This document shows, piece after piece, positions 17,722 to 25,501 of a DNA stretch of 64,000 bases. A model generated the notes under the pieces. It did not search any database. It saw only the letters and a program-made list of their open reading frames with translations, and had not been told where the DNA came from. Where the stretch lies: contig NZ_JACJHY010000008.1 of NCBI RefSeq assembly GCF_014138625.1, forward strand, positions 1 through 64,000, written 5' to 3'. A program made the position numbers and the translations under genes. Source of the DNA: Aminobacter ciceronei. Its GTDB lineage: Bacteria; Pseudomonadota; Alphaproteobacteria; Rhizobiales; Rhizobiaceae. Each line of letters starts with the position of its first letter. Within the stretch, counting starts at the first letter, position 1.

Positions 17722-18701
17722 GCGCATACAAGGTCACGGTTCTCGGCGGCGGCGCCTGGGGCACGGCACTTGCGCTCGCCATGCTGCGCGCCGGCCATGC
17801 CGTCACGCTCTGGGCCCGCGACACAGACAGCGTCACGGCGATCGCCAAGGGCACCAACCCACGCTATCTCGCCGGCATCGTCTTCGAGACAGGCATCGCC
17901 GCCACAACCGACCTTGCCCAGGCGCTTGCCGGCACCGATTGCGTGCTGGTCGTCACCCCGGCACAGGCCCTGCGCAGCGTGCTGACCGAGGTCAAGCCGC
18001 ATATCGCCGACGATGTTCCGCTGGTGCTCTGCGCCAAGGGTATCGAGCGCGACACCGGCCGCCTGCTGTCCGACATCTCCAGCGCAATCTTGCCCGACAA
18101 TCCCGTGGCGGCACTGTCCGGCCCGAGTTTCGCCACCGACGTCTCGCGTGGACTCCCCACCGCCGTCGTCGTCGCTGCCGAAGACGAGGCGCTGGCCTCG
18201 GCTCTGGCGGTGCGCTTCTCGGCAGCCAACCTGCGCTGCTATTCCAGCGACGACCTGATCGGTGTCGAAATCGGCGGTGCGCTGAAAAACGTCTTTGCCA
18301 TCGCCGCCGGTGCCGTCACCGGGGCCGGTCTCGGCGCCTCGGCCCAGGCAGCGCTTGTCACCCGTGGCTTCGTCGAACTGCGCCGCATCGGCGCCGCCTT
18401 CGGCGCCCGCCCCGAAACGCTGATGGGCCTGTCCGGCCTCGGCGACCTGATGCTGACCTGCTCGTCGGTGCAATCGCGCAATTTCGCTTATGGCGTGGCA
18501 CTCGGCAAAGGCGAAGAGCTTGCCGGCCGCCCGCTCGCCGAAGGTGTCGCCACTGCCCACATCGCCGCCCGCATCGCCCGTGAACGTGGCCTCGACGCGC
18601 CGATCATCGAGGCGGTCGCTGCCCTGCTCGACAATGCCATTACCATCAACGAGGCCGTCGCCGGGCTGATGACCCGCCCGCTGCGCGCCGAAGCCGACTG
18701 A
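17718..18701 (+). CDS. gpsA: Glycerol-3-phosphate dehydrogenase [NAD(P)+]
   Basis: A 327-residue soluble GpsA reducing dihydroxyacetone phosphate to sn-glycerol-3-phosphate for phospholipid synthesis. The dinucleotide-binding loop [16 protein letters not shown] is at residues 7-22, the catalytic Lys is in [14 protein letters not shown], and [12 protein letters not shown] and [11 protein letters not shown] are family motifs. The C-terminal helical domain has [17 protein letters not shown]-rich substrate-binding SRNFAYG and the usual end. The ATG overlaps the tsaD stop (ATGA), implying translational coupling, and the YciI gene follows 23 bases later. Confidence 0.96.
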   Translation: MSAYKVTVLGGGAWGTALALAMLRAGHAVTLWARDTDSVTAIAKGTNPRYLAGIVFETGIAATTDLAQALAGTDCVLVVTPAQALRSVLTEVKPHIADDVPLVLCAKGIERDTGRLLSDISSAILPDNPVAALSGPSFATDVSRGLPTAVVVAAEDEALASALAVRFSAANLRCYSSDDLIGVEIGGALKNVFAIAAGAVTGAGLGASAQAALVTRGFVELRRIGAAFGARPETLMGLSGLGDLMLTCSSVQSRNFAYGVALGKGEELAGRPLAEGVATAHIAARIARERGLDAPIIEAVAALLDNAITINEAVAGLMTRPLRAEAD

Positions 18702-18724
18702 ACGTCCAAATCGAGAGGGACAAC

Positions 18725-19021
18725 ATGCTTTTCGCACTGATCTGCAAGGACAAGCCGAACCATCTCCAGGTCCGCCTCGACGCACGGCCCGACCATGTCG
18801 CCTTCCTCAACGACCTCAACGCCAAGGGCGCGCTGAAATTCGCCGGCCCCTTCCTCGATGCCGACGGCAAGCCGGATGGTTCGCTCGTCGTCATCGATGC
18901 CGCTGACGCGGAGGCTGCCCAGGCAGTCGCCGGCACCGACCCCTACGCCAAGGCCGGCCTGTTCGAGAGCGTCCAGATCCGGCCGTGGAACTGGGTCTTC
19001 AACAACCCGGCCAGCGCCTGA
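18725..19021 (+). CDS. YciI family protein
   Basis: A 98-residue YCII-domain protein. The family has a ferredoxin-like fold with a conserved His-Asp pair; here H21 in ARPDHVAFLNDL and an Asp in GTDPYAKAGLF fit those positions. LFALICKDKPNH is the typical first strand, and GPFLDADGKPDGSLVVIDAADAEAAQ the middle. YciI proteins are thought to catalyse small hydrolytic or dehalogenation-like reactions, mostly without known substrates. GAGAGGGACAAC before the ATG is a good ribosome-binding site. It sits between gpsA and the EVE gene, an order common in Rhizobiales, so one transcript is likely. Confidence 0.9.
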   Translation: MLFALICKDKPNHLQVRLDARPDHVAFLNDLNAKGALKFAGPFLDADGKPDGSLVVIDAADAEAAQAVAGTDPYAKAGLFESVQIRPWNWVFNNPASA

Positions 19022-19043
19022 CCACAAGCCAAGAGGGGACGAG

Positions 19044-19478
19044 ATGAGCGAGAAGAAATACTGGCTGTTCAAATCCGAGCCGTTCAAATTCTCCTTCGAG
19101 ATGTTGAAGGCCAAGGGCAAGGAAGGCACGCAGTGGGACGGCGTGCGCAACTACCTCGCCCGCAACAACATGCGCGCCATGCAGATCGGTGACCTCGGCT
19201 TTTTCTACCACTCCAATGAGGGGCTCGAAGTCGTCGGCATCGCCGAGGTTTGCGCGCTCGCCCATCATGACACAACGACTGAAGACCCGCGTTGGGAGTG
19301 CGTCGACATCCGCTACCACAGCCCGGTCCCCAAGCCGGTGACCCTTGCCGACGTCAAGGCCAATCCGAAGCTCGAAAAGATGGCGCTCGTCACCTCGATG
19401 CGCCTGTCGGTCCAGCCGGTGACGCCTGACGAATGGCAGGAAGTCTGCCGCATGGCAGGCCTCGACAGGGCGCCGTGA
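19044..19478 (+). CDS. EVE domain protein
   Basis: A 144-residue EVE (PUA-like) domain protein. The start MSEKKYWLFKSEPFKFSFEML, then WDGVRNYLARNNMRAMQIGDLGFFYHSNEG and VGIAEV, are hallmark segments: the aromatic cage in this fold binds modified bases in DNA or RNA. It has no fused nuclease, so this is the housekeeping form seen in many Proteobacteria rather than a restriction enzyme. AAGAGGGGACGAG precedes the ATG at 19044. Its TGA overlaps the GTG start of the next gene. A role in RNA or DNA modification surveillance is inferred from the family. Confidence 0.92.
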   Translation: MSEKKYWLFKSEPFKFSFEMLKAKGKEGTQWDGVRNYLARNNMRAMQIGDLGFFYHSNEGLEVVGIAEVCALAHHDTTTEDPRWECVDIRYHSPVPKPVTLADVKANPKLEKMALVTSMRLSVQPVTPDEWQEVCRMAGLDRAP

Positions 19479-20146
19479 CCACGGTTTCCCCGACACGGCT
19501 GACATCAGAGGGGGCGGCAAGCTTCATCCGCGCCAACACGGCGCTGATGCGGCCGCCGCATGTGCCCGAGGTCGCACTCCATCTCGCCGACGAAGCGCAC
19601 GACCTCTGGCATCGCACCGAGGAAGAGCTGTCCGAGATCGGCCTGCCGCCGCCCTTCTGGGCCTTCGCCTGGGCCGGCGGCCAGGGTCTGGCGCGCTACG
19701 TGCTCGATCATCCCGAAACCGTGGCCGGCAAGCGCGTGCTCGACTTTGCCTCCGGCTCCGGTCTCGTCGCCATCGCTGCGATGAAGGCGGGGGCTGCAAA
19801 CCTTACAGGCGCCGACATCGACCCGTTCTGCGAGACGGCGATCCGGCTGAATGCCGAGGCCAATGCCGTTGAGGTCGGCTTCCTCGGCGCCGACCAGGTC
19901 GGGCGCGACGACGGCTGGGATGTCGTGCTCGCCGGCGACGTCTTTTACGAAAAGCCTTTCGCCGACCGGCTGGTGCCGTGGTTCGAAGCGCTTCGGTCCC
20001 GCGGCGCCGACGTGCTCGTCGGCGACCCCGGCCGCTCCTACCTGCCCAAGGACCGGCTGCAAAAGCTCGCCACCTACGAGGTGCGGGTCACCCGCGCCCT
20101 CGAGGACGCCGAGGTCAAGCGCACCACCGTCTGGCGATTTGCCTGA
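19475..20146 (+). CDS. Class I SAM methyltransferase, ETFB-lysine methyltransferase-like
   Basis: A 223-residue Rossmann-fold SAM methyltransferase. SAM motif I is VLDFASGSGLVAIAAMKAGA (about residues 89-108), followed by GADIDPFCETAIRLNAEANAV. The active-site segment VVLAGDVFYEKPFA matches the D-V-F-Y-E motif of METTL20/ETFB-lysine methyltransferases, a group with a characterised Agrobacterium member that methylates electron transfer flavoprotein beta. Annotated relatives are also called nicotinamide N-methylase-like. The GTG start at 19475 overlaps the EVE stop (GTGA); no upstream ATG in frame lies outside the EVE gene except within it. It is last in the tsaD-gpsA-YciI-EVE unit. Confidence 0.88.
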   Translation: MTTVSPTRLTSEGAASFIRANTALMRPPHVPEVALHLADEAHDLWHRTEEELSEIGLPPPFWAFAWAGGQGLARYVLDHPETVAGKRVLDFASGSGLVAIAAMKAGAANLTGADIDPFCETAIRLNAEANAVEVGFLGADQVGRDDGWDVVLAGDVFYEKPFADRLVPWFEALRSRGADVLVGDPGRSYLPKDRLQKLATYEVRVTRALEDAEVKRTTVWRFA

Positions 20147-20163
20147 ACCGAGCTCCCCGCGAT

Positions 20164-20224
20164 CGTCATCCCGGGCGGTCGGGTCCGGATAACCCTACGC
20201 TGCGCTCCGGTTTCCGGGATGACG
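20164..20224. repeat. Palindromic intergenic repeat
   Basis: An 11-bp inverted repeat, CGTCATCCCGG (20164-20174) and CCGGGATGACG (20214-20224), brackets a GC-rich 39-base centre. It fills most of the gap between the convergent methyltransferase and LysR genes. Such CGTCATCC-bounded palindromes are common dispersed intergenic elements in rhizobial genomes. It may serve as an RNA hairpin or terminator for both genes; it has no T-run. Confidence 0.65.
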
Positions 20225-20237
20225 TGCATCGACGCAC

Positions 20238-21155
20238 TCAAATCTCCGTCTTCGCCGCCTCCTCGATGATCCAGTCTCGGAATGCCCCGATGCGCGGGTC
20301 GCCCTCCGACGTCTTGGGATAGACCAGGAAATAGGCGAACTCGCGCGACACCCGGATGCCCAGGTCGAATGGCCGGACCAGCCGCCCCTCCGACAGGTCG
20401 TTGGCGACCATGGCGAAATCGGCAAGCGCCACGACGCTGCCGTCGATCGCCGCCTGTACCGCGTCCGACGAGGTGGTGAAGACGATGGCGCGGCTGTCGT
20501 CGAAATCGTCGACGCCGGCAGCTGCCATCCACATCCGCCAGTTCGGCCAGGTCACGCCCTGCTGCGACCACTCGATATGCACCAGTGTGTGGTGGAACAG
20601 GTCGCGCGGCACCTTGAGCGGCGGCCCGGATGCCAGGAGCCGCGGGCTGCACACCGGAATGATCATGTTGTCGAACAGCCGGTCGGCGCGCAGGCCGGGA
20701 TACTTGCCCATGCCGAAGCGGATCGCCACATCGACATCGTCGAGGTCGAAGTCGCGCACCTCGTAGCTGATGTCGAAACGCAGCTCGATGTCGGGATGCA
20801 GCTTGCGGAACCCGTCGATGCGTCGCATCAGCCATTTCGAGGCGAATTGCGCGTCGAGCGTCACCTTGAGCAGCGCCGTGCCGCGGCTGAGCTTGCGCGC
20901 CCGCGACACCGCGCGGTTGAGCACGTCGAGCGCATCGACCGAAGCGTCGACCAGCGCCGATCCTGCCTCGGTCAGCCTGATGCTCCGACTGGTACGGATG
21001 AACAGGGTGACGCCGAGCTGGTCCTCGATTTCCTTGATCTGGTGGCTGACCGCAGCCGGCGTCAGGCCGAGCTCGTCGGCGGCGCGGGTGAAATTCAGAT
21101 GCTTGCCGGCGGCCGCCAGCGTTCGCAAAGCACGTGTCCCAGGTACGAAGCGCAT
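20238..21155 (-). CDS. LysR-family transcriptional regulator, GcvA-like
   Basis: A 305-residue LTTR. The winged helix-turn-helix covers residues 1-65, with RALRTLAAAGKHLNFTRAADELGLTPAAVSHQIKEIEDQLGVTLFIR and the recognition helix around AAVSHQIKEIE. The type 2 periplasmic-binding-like effector domain follows to the end (for example LKVTLDAQFASKWLMRRIDGFRKLHP). The subfamily resembles GcvA, regulator of glycine cleavage and, in other cases, beta-lactamase (AmpR) genes. The effector is unknown. It is divergent from a small gene at 21284, with 128 bases between, the usual layout for an LTTR and a target, so that gene may be regulated by it. Confidence 0.92.
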   Translation of the reverse strand: MRFVPGTRALRTLAAAGKHLNFTRAADELGLTPAAVSHQIKEIEDQLGVTLFIRTSRSIRLTEAGSALVDASVDALDVLNRAVSRARKLSRGTALLKVTLDAQFASKWLMRRIDGFRKLHPDIELRFDISYEVRDFDLDDVDVAIRFGMGKYPGLRADRLFDNMIIPVCSPRLLASGPPLKVPRDLFHHTLVHIEWSQQGVTWPNWRMWMAAAGVDDFDDSRAIVFTTSSDAVQAAIDGSVVALADFAMVANDLSEGRLVRPFDLGIRVSREFAYFLVYPKTSEGDPRIGAFRDWIIEEAAKTEI

Positions 21156-21283
21156 TGCCGGATCTTCAAATTTGTTTTGATGGTCGAGAAAGAACTACTC
21201 GTTTCTCTTTTGCCTTTCAGCACTGCATCATGAGCCCAGTTCAACCAATGTCAAACCGGATTTGATGTCCGGACGAAACGGAA

Positions 21284-21541
21284 ATGACCATGTCCACCGC
21301 TGTCTTGAGAACCACCTTTGTCCAGCCCTCGCGGCTGCAGCCGGTTTTCGACTGGCTTCGCCAGATGCGGGCAGCACTCAACGTGCCGGCGCCGCAGGAT
21401 GCGGCCGAGCTGTCGGAGCATTATCGCCGCGACACCGGTATCGCCCAAAAGGATATCGCCAGGGCCGTCGATGCGGATCTCGGCCGTCTCGGCCTGCTCG
21501 ACATCGGCTGGCAGCAGCCCCGCCGCCTGAACCGTCACTGA
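21284..21541 (+). CDS. Small protein, possibly DUF1127-like
   Basis: An 85-residue basic protein without signal or membrane segment. A central part, LQPVFDWLRQMRAALNVPAPQDAAELSEHYRRDTGIAQKDIARAV, partly resembles the DUF1127/YjiS pattern (a short Trp/Arg-containing helix, then a D-x-G-[IL]-x-x-x-D-I motif); here the second motif is DTGIAQKDI. DUF1127 proteins in Agrobacterium have been tied to RNA turnover and phosphate or carbon metabolism, but the match is partial and I hold it loosely. ATG codons at 21284 and 21290 are both possible. It is divergent from the LysR gene and is followed by a strong hairpin. Confidence 0.65.
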   Translation: MTMSTAVLRTTFVQPSRLQPVFDWLRQMRAALNVPAPQDAAELSEHYRRDTGIAQKDIARAVDADLGRLGLLDIGWQQPRRLNRH

Positions 21542-21575
21542 TTCCCATCTCCCAAGCTCACTCTGGGAGCACGCT

Positions 21576-21616
21576 CGGCCCGAGGATCATGTCTCCCGAT
21601 CTTCGGGCCGCTTTCT
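21576..21616 (+). terminator. Strong hairpin terminator after the small DUF1127-like gene
   Basis: A 13-bp stem, CGGCCCGAGGATC (21576-21588) with GATCTTCGGGCCG (21598-21610), has one G-U pair and a 9-base loop, followed by CTTTCT. It lies between convergent genes; the short pyrimidine tail favours the plus-strand gene. Confidence 0.65.
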
Positions 21617-21625
21617 GTGCAGTGA

Positions 21626-22156
21626 CTAGCGCACCACCTTCAGCACGGTCCGGCGCGACAGTTGCGGCAGAAGCCGCGCCATCACCTGCGCCGTGACCGC
21701 GACGCAGCCTTGCGTCGGCGTGAAACCCGGCCGCGCCAGGTGGAAGAAGATAGCGCTCCCGCGCCCGCGCCGGCGGGGCCGGATGTTCCAGTCGAGCACC
21801 AGGCAAGCATCGTAGAGGTTGTCGTCGCGCTTCATCCGCTCATGGCTGGCGCCGTAAGGTATCTTCACCGGCCTGTTGTAGTTGCGGTCGTCCGGCACCT
21901 CGCACCAGCCGAGATCGGCGCCGATCGGGCTCATAGGCAGGCGGCTCTGCCCCGCCACGAACTGGTCGCGGCGGAAATAGCCCGACAACAGCCGCATCGA
22001 CGCCAGCGGCGTGCCGCCGTCGCCCTCGCGCTTGCTCGCGGTGATGCCGCCGCGCCCCAGCGCGCAGGGAAACACCAGCCCGCCGACCTGCATCAGCCCC
22101 TTGGTCGGGTCGCCGGGCTTGGCCCGCACGACGATTGTCGAAATGCCATTTCGCAA
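21626..22156 (-). CDS. L,D-transpeptidase (YkuD domain)
   Basis: A 176-residue YkuD-family protein. These enzymes form 3-3 peptidoglycan crosslinks or attach proteins to the wall, using a catalytic Cys. Here the signature is FFHLARPGFTPTQGCVAVT, with the conserved His and Cys in TQGCVAV near residue 155. The N-terminal part has FPCALGRGGITASKREGDGGTPLASM, the usual substrate-side strands. No signal peptide is seen from this start, although family members work in the periplasm; a longer frame on the same strand is not obvious, so export may use another route. It is alone on the minus strand, facing the response-regulator gene. Confidence 0.88.
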   Translation of the reverse strand: MRNGISTIVVRAKPGDPTKGLMQVGGLVFPCALGRGGITASKREGDGGTPLASMRLLSGYFRRDQFVAGQSRLPMSPIGADLGWCEVPDDRNYNRPVKIPYGASHERMKRDDNLYDACLVLDWNIRPRRRGRGSAIFFHLARPGFTPTQGCVAVTAQVMARLLPQLSRRTVLKVVR

Positions 22157-22304
22157 AAATGCACCCGCCCCAATTACGCCTTTGATTTTTCTTGTATGAT
22201 CGCCTTGCGGAACAAATCACTACCGCTGAAAGTTGTGGCGATCAGCTTCCGCATTCGATTGCCGCGGTCAACTGAATACTGATTTTGAAACAACGGATTG
22301 ATCC

Positions 22305-22988
22305 ATGACCTCACGCACTATCCTCATCGTCGACGATGACGACGATCTGCGCAGCACATTGGTCGAACAGCTGGCGCTCTACGAGGAGTTCGAAGTCCTT
22401 GAGGAAGCGACGGCGGCCAAGGGCGTCAACGCGGCGCGCGCCGGCCTCATAGACCTGCTGATCATGGATGTCGGCCTGCCCGACATGGATGGGCGCGAGG
22501 CGGTCAAGATCCTGCGCAAGGGCGGCTACAAGGCGCCGATCATCATGCTGACCGGCCACGACACCGATTCCGACACCATCCTCGGCCTCGAAGCCGGCGC
22601 CAACGACTATGTCACCAAGCCGTTCCGCTTCGCCGTCCTGCTCGCCCGCATCCGCGCCCAGCTGCGCCAGCACGAGCAGAGTGAGGACGCCACCTTCTCG
22701 GTCGGGCCTTATACGTTCAAGCCGAGCCAGAAGCTTCTCATCGACGCCCGCGGCGGCAAGGTCAGGCTGACCGAAAAGGAAGCCTCGATCATCAAGTATC
22801 TCTACCGCGCCGACCAGAAAGTGGTCACCCGCGACGTCCTTCTCGAGGAAGTCTGGGGCTATAATTCGGGGGTCACGACCCACACGCTGGAAACCCATGT
22901 CTACCGGCTGCGCCAGAAGATCGAGCGCGATCCTTCCAATGCTGAAATTCTTGTGACAGAAAGCGGCGGATACAAGCTGGTCCCCTGA
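22305..22988 (+). CDS. OmpR-family response regulator (CenR-like)
   Basis: A 227-residue response regulator. The receiver domain spans about residues 1-120: acidic pocket D10-D12, phospho-acceptor D55 in IMDVGLPDMDG, and the switch Thr and Lys in MLTGHD and VTKPFRF. The C-terminal OmpR/PhoB winged helix (about 130-227) has RLTEKEASIIKYLYRADQKVVTRDVLLEEVWGY and HVYRLRQKIE. No sensor kinase lies beside it. It may be the rhizobial CenR-type orphan regulator of cell-envelope genes, but that is a loose judgement. A cNMP-binding protein gene follows 126 bases later on the same strand. Confidence 0.92.
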   Translation: MTSRTILIVDDDDDLRSTLVEQLALYEEFEVLEEATAAKGVNAARAGLIDLLIMDVGLPDMDGREAVKILRKGGYKAPIIMLTGHDTDSDTILGLEAGANDYVTKPFRFAVLLARIRAQLRQHEQSEDATFSVGPYTFKPSQKLLIDARGGKVRLTEKEASIIKYLYRADQKVVTRDVLLEEVWGYNSGVTTHTLETHVYRLRQKIERDPSNAEILVTESGGYKLVP

Positions 22989-23114
22989 CTGGTTTGCTGA
23001 ATCGCCCCAAAATCAGCTTTGGTTTTCGGGGGGATAAGCGGAATATGTTGTTAGTTTGGAACGGGGAACCGGCTAACAACGGGAGGGGAGCCAGTCTGAG
23101 AAGTCGGGGACATA

Positions 23115-23570
23115 ATGGCGCTGGATGACGACATCCGCATCCTGTCCGGCGTGAGGCTGTTTGAGGGCTTCACACAAGAACAGCTGCGTTTGCTGGCCTT
23201 CGGTGCGGAGAATGTGAACCTCCCCGCCGATCGCAAGCTCTACCGCGAGGACGACGAGGCCGATTCGGCCTATGTCGTGATATCGGGACGTATTGCGCTT
23301 TACCGCGAGACCGACGGCGTGCGCGCCGATCTTGGCTCCGCCGGGCCCGGCTCGATGCTTGGCGAGCTCGCCCTCATCGCCGACACCAGGCGCCTGACCA
23401 GTGCCGCTGCCGCCATCGATTCGGAAATCATCCGGCTCAACCGCAAAATGTTCCACCGCATCCTCGAGGAATACCCCGAACTCGCAGAGCGGCTGCACCA
23501 GCACATCCTCGAAGACCTCCAGGACATGATCGCCCGCATCGAAAGCATGGCGCCGCGATTCGGGAAGTAG
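23115..23570 (+). CDS. Lone cyclic nucleotide-binding domain protein
   Basis: A 151-residue protein made of one cNMP-binding (Crp-type beta-roll) domain and a short C-terminal helix; the helix-turn-helix of Crp is absent. The start ILSGVRLFEGFTQEQLRLLAFGAENVNLPADRKLYREDDEADSAYVVISGRIALY is typical, and the phosphate-binding cassette is GPGSMLGELALIADTRRLTSA near residues 78-98. The normal Arg-Thr-Ala of the cassette is altered to RRLTSA, so nucleotide binding is uncertain. It may be a regulatory partner for another protein. It lies just downstream of the OmpR-family regulator, on the same strand, an arrangement shared by many Rhizobiales. Confidence 0.88.
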   Translation: MALDDDIRILSGVRLFEGFTQEQLRLLAFGAENVNLPADRKLYREDDEADSAYVVISGRIALYRETDGVRADLGSAGPGSMLGELALIADTRRLTSAAAAIDSEIIRLNRKMFHRILEEYPELAERLHQHILEDLQDMIARIESMAPRFGK

Positions 23571-23734
23571 TCGGCCAGCCGTCAATTCAATTCGGCCAGC
23601 TGGGCACGGCCGGATCGGGCCAGGCCGAGCCGAAAATGATGGATTCCGAGTACCGGAGCGGAGCGGACATTCAGGTCCGTGAGCACCGGAAGCGCAGAAA
23701 GCCGCCATTTGCAGGCCGGCCTCGCCAGAATCCC

Positions 23735-24541
23735 TCAGTCGAGGTCGAAGCGCGCTATGACTGGCACATGATCCGACGGCCGTTCCCAGCCGCGGGCGGC
23801 GCTCAGGATGTCGATGCCGGCAAGCTTGGGCGCAAGATTGGCCGAGGACCAGACGTGATCGAGCCGTCGGCCGCGGTTGGAGGTCTCCCAGTCCTTCGCC
23901 CGATAGCTCCACCAAGTGTAGATCTTCTGGTCGTCGGGCACGTTGAGCCGCATCAGATCGACCCATTCGCCGGCCTTGCGCATCGCTTCGAAACTCTCGG
24001 TCTCGACCGGCGTGTGGCTGACGACGTTGAGCAGTTGCTTGTGCGACCAGACGTCGTGCTCCAATGGCGCAATGTTGAGGTCACCGACCAGCACCGAAGC
24101 CGAACCTTCGTCATGGTCGGCACGGATGGCGTTCATCTCCGAAACGAAGCCGAGCTTGTGGCGGAACTTCGGATTGATCTCGACATCCGGCTCGTCGCCG
24201 CCGGCCGGAACGTAGAAATTGTGCAGCGTCACCGTCTTGCCGCCGGCCTCGAAGCGCACCGACAAATGCCGACTGTCGTCGATCTCGCAGAACCGCCGCT
24301 TCTCCACGATCTCCAGCGGCCGCCGCGCCACAGTGGCGACGCCGTGGTAGCCCTTCTGGCCATGGAAGGCGATGTGCTCGTAGCCTGCCTTGCGGAACGC
24401 CGCCGAGGGAAACTGGTCGTCGGGACACTTGGTTTCCTGCAGGCACAAAACGTCAGGCGCCTGCTCGCTCAGCAGCCGCTCGACCAGCGGCATGCGCAGG
24501 CGCACGGAGTTGATGTTCCAGGTGGCGATGGAAAAGGGCAT
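23735..24541 (-). CDS. xth: Exodeoxyribonuclease III
   Basis: A 268-residue AP endonuclease/exonuclease III, acting in base-excision repair. FSIATWNINSVRLRMPLVERLL, CLQETKCPDDQFPSAAF (metal-binding Glu), VLVGDLNIAPLEHDVWSHK and the C-terminal RLDHVWSSANL and PSDHVPVIARF motifs are all present, with the catalytic His in the last. I chose ATG 24541 because residues upstream in the longer frame are arginine-rich and unlike the family. It is the last gene of the ftsK-lolA-xth group on the minus strand; lolA ends 185 bases upstream. Confidence 0.95.
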   Translation of the reverse strand: MPFSIATWNINSVRLRMPLVERLLSEQAPDVLCLQETKCPDDQFPSAAFRKAGYEHIAFHGQKGYHGVATVARRPLEIVEKRRFCEIDDSRHLSVRFEAGGKTVTLHNFYVPAGGDEPDVEINPKFRHKLGFVSEMNAIRADHDEGSASVLVGDLNIAPLEHDVWSHKQLLNVVSHTPVETESFEAMRKAGEWVDLMRLNVPDDQKIYTWWSYRAKDWETSNRGRRLDHVWSSANLAPKLAGIDILSAARGWERPSDHVPVIARFDLD

Positions 24542-24726
24542 GGCAGGTTCCGGCAACAGGTTGCGGCGGAACCTGCCAGCACGGACCTGCGATGACAAGG
24601 CACGATGCCCGATGCGGCGCCCGTGCCGCCGATGTCCACAACTAAGCCGGGCAGTCCAGCGAATGAGGCCGCGCACCTAGCTTGCCGCGCCAGACGGCCG
24701 GCAAGGTAGAGTTGGCGGGCAGCCTG

Positions 24727-25383
24727 TTAGTCGCCCTTCTTCTGCGCGTTCAGCTCGCGATTGAGCTTGTAGTCGATCTTGAACGTATCGCCCGGGAAGG
24801 AACCGCCCTGCTTGACGTTGAACACCATGACGGTGGTGTCCTTGCCCTGGGCGTCGGTGATCGTCCACTGGCGCAGTTCGTAGGTCTTGGGGTCGAACAT
24901 CATGGTGATGGTCGAATTGCCGAAGACCTGCTTGTCCGACAGCTTGATGGTGGTCAGGTCGTCCTCTTCGGTGACGCTCTTGACCTTGTTGCCGCTGAGG
25001 TCGATGCGCTCGTCGAGCAAAAGCTTCAGCGGCGTTTTCGACAGCGGATAGAGGTCGGAGGTGCGCATCTTCGAGTTGAGGATGACCACCGACTGGCCGT
25101 CGGAAATCACCTTGAAGTTCGACGGTGCCTCGTAGTTGAAGCGGATCTTTCCCGGACGCTGCAGGAAGAACTTGCCGCCGGTCTGTTCGCCGCGCGGACC
25201 AAACTGCACGAACTCGCCCGACATCGAGCGCACGCTCGAGAAATGATCGGCGATGCGCTGGGCGGCATCGGAGCCTTGTGCCTGTACCGGGCCATTGAAG
25301 GCCACCAGCGGCGTCGCGGTCAGCGCGATCGCGGCCGCGAAGCCGAGCAGGCGTCGGCGGGTCGGAGTGCGGATATCGTTCAT
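24727..25383 (-). CDS. lolA: Outer-membrane lipoprotein carrier protein LolA
   Basis: A 218-residue periplasmic LolA-type chaperone that ferries lipoproteins from the LolCDE complex to the outer membrane. A twin-Arg-like n-region and hydrophobic core make a signal peptide ending near VQAQG (residue 35). The half-barrel strands follow: SMSGEFVQFGPRGEQTGGKFFLQRPGKIRFNYEAP, then FKVISDGQSVVILN, and the C-terminal DDLTTIKLSDKQVFGNSTITMMFD. ATG 25383 is preferred over a frame extension of 14 codons. The gene lies 118 bases downstream of ftsK on the same strand, an order found across Rhizobiales. Confidence 0.93.
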   Translation of the reverse strand: MNDIRTPTRRRLLGFAAAIALTATPLVAFNGPVQAQGSDAAQRIADHFSSVRSMSGEFVQFGPRGEQTGGKFFLQRPGKIRFNYEAPSNFKVISDGQSVVILNSKMRTSDLYPLSKTPLKLLLDERIDLSGNKVKSVTEEDDLTTIKLSDKQVFGNSTITMMFDPKTYELRQWTITDAQGKDTTVMVFNVKQGGSFPGDTFKIDYKLNRELNAQKKGD

Positions 25384-25501
25384 GCCGGTTACTCTCTCAT
25401 TCAAGTTCGACGGTTGTATCGGCACTTAGTAGGGCTGAAGTTTGACATGGTTCACGGCCTCGCGCACTGAACGCGAAAACGTGATCGCCAGTTCCCCGAT
25501 C

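Noticed and set aside
23571-23734. Possible dispersed repeat downstream of the cNMP protein
   Set aside because: It has the look of rhizobial intergenic repeats, but I could not find a second copy in the window or a clear inverted structure.
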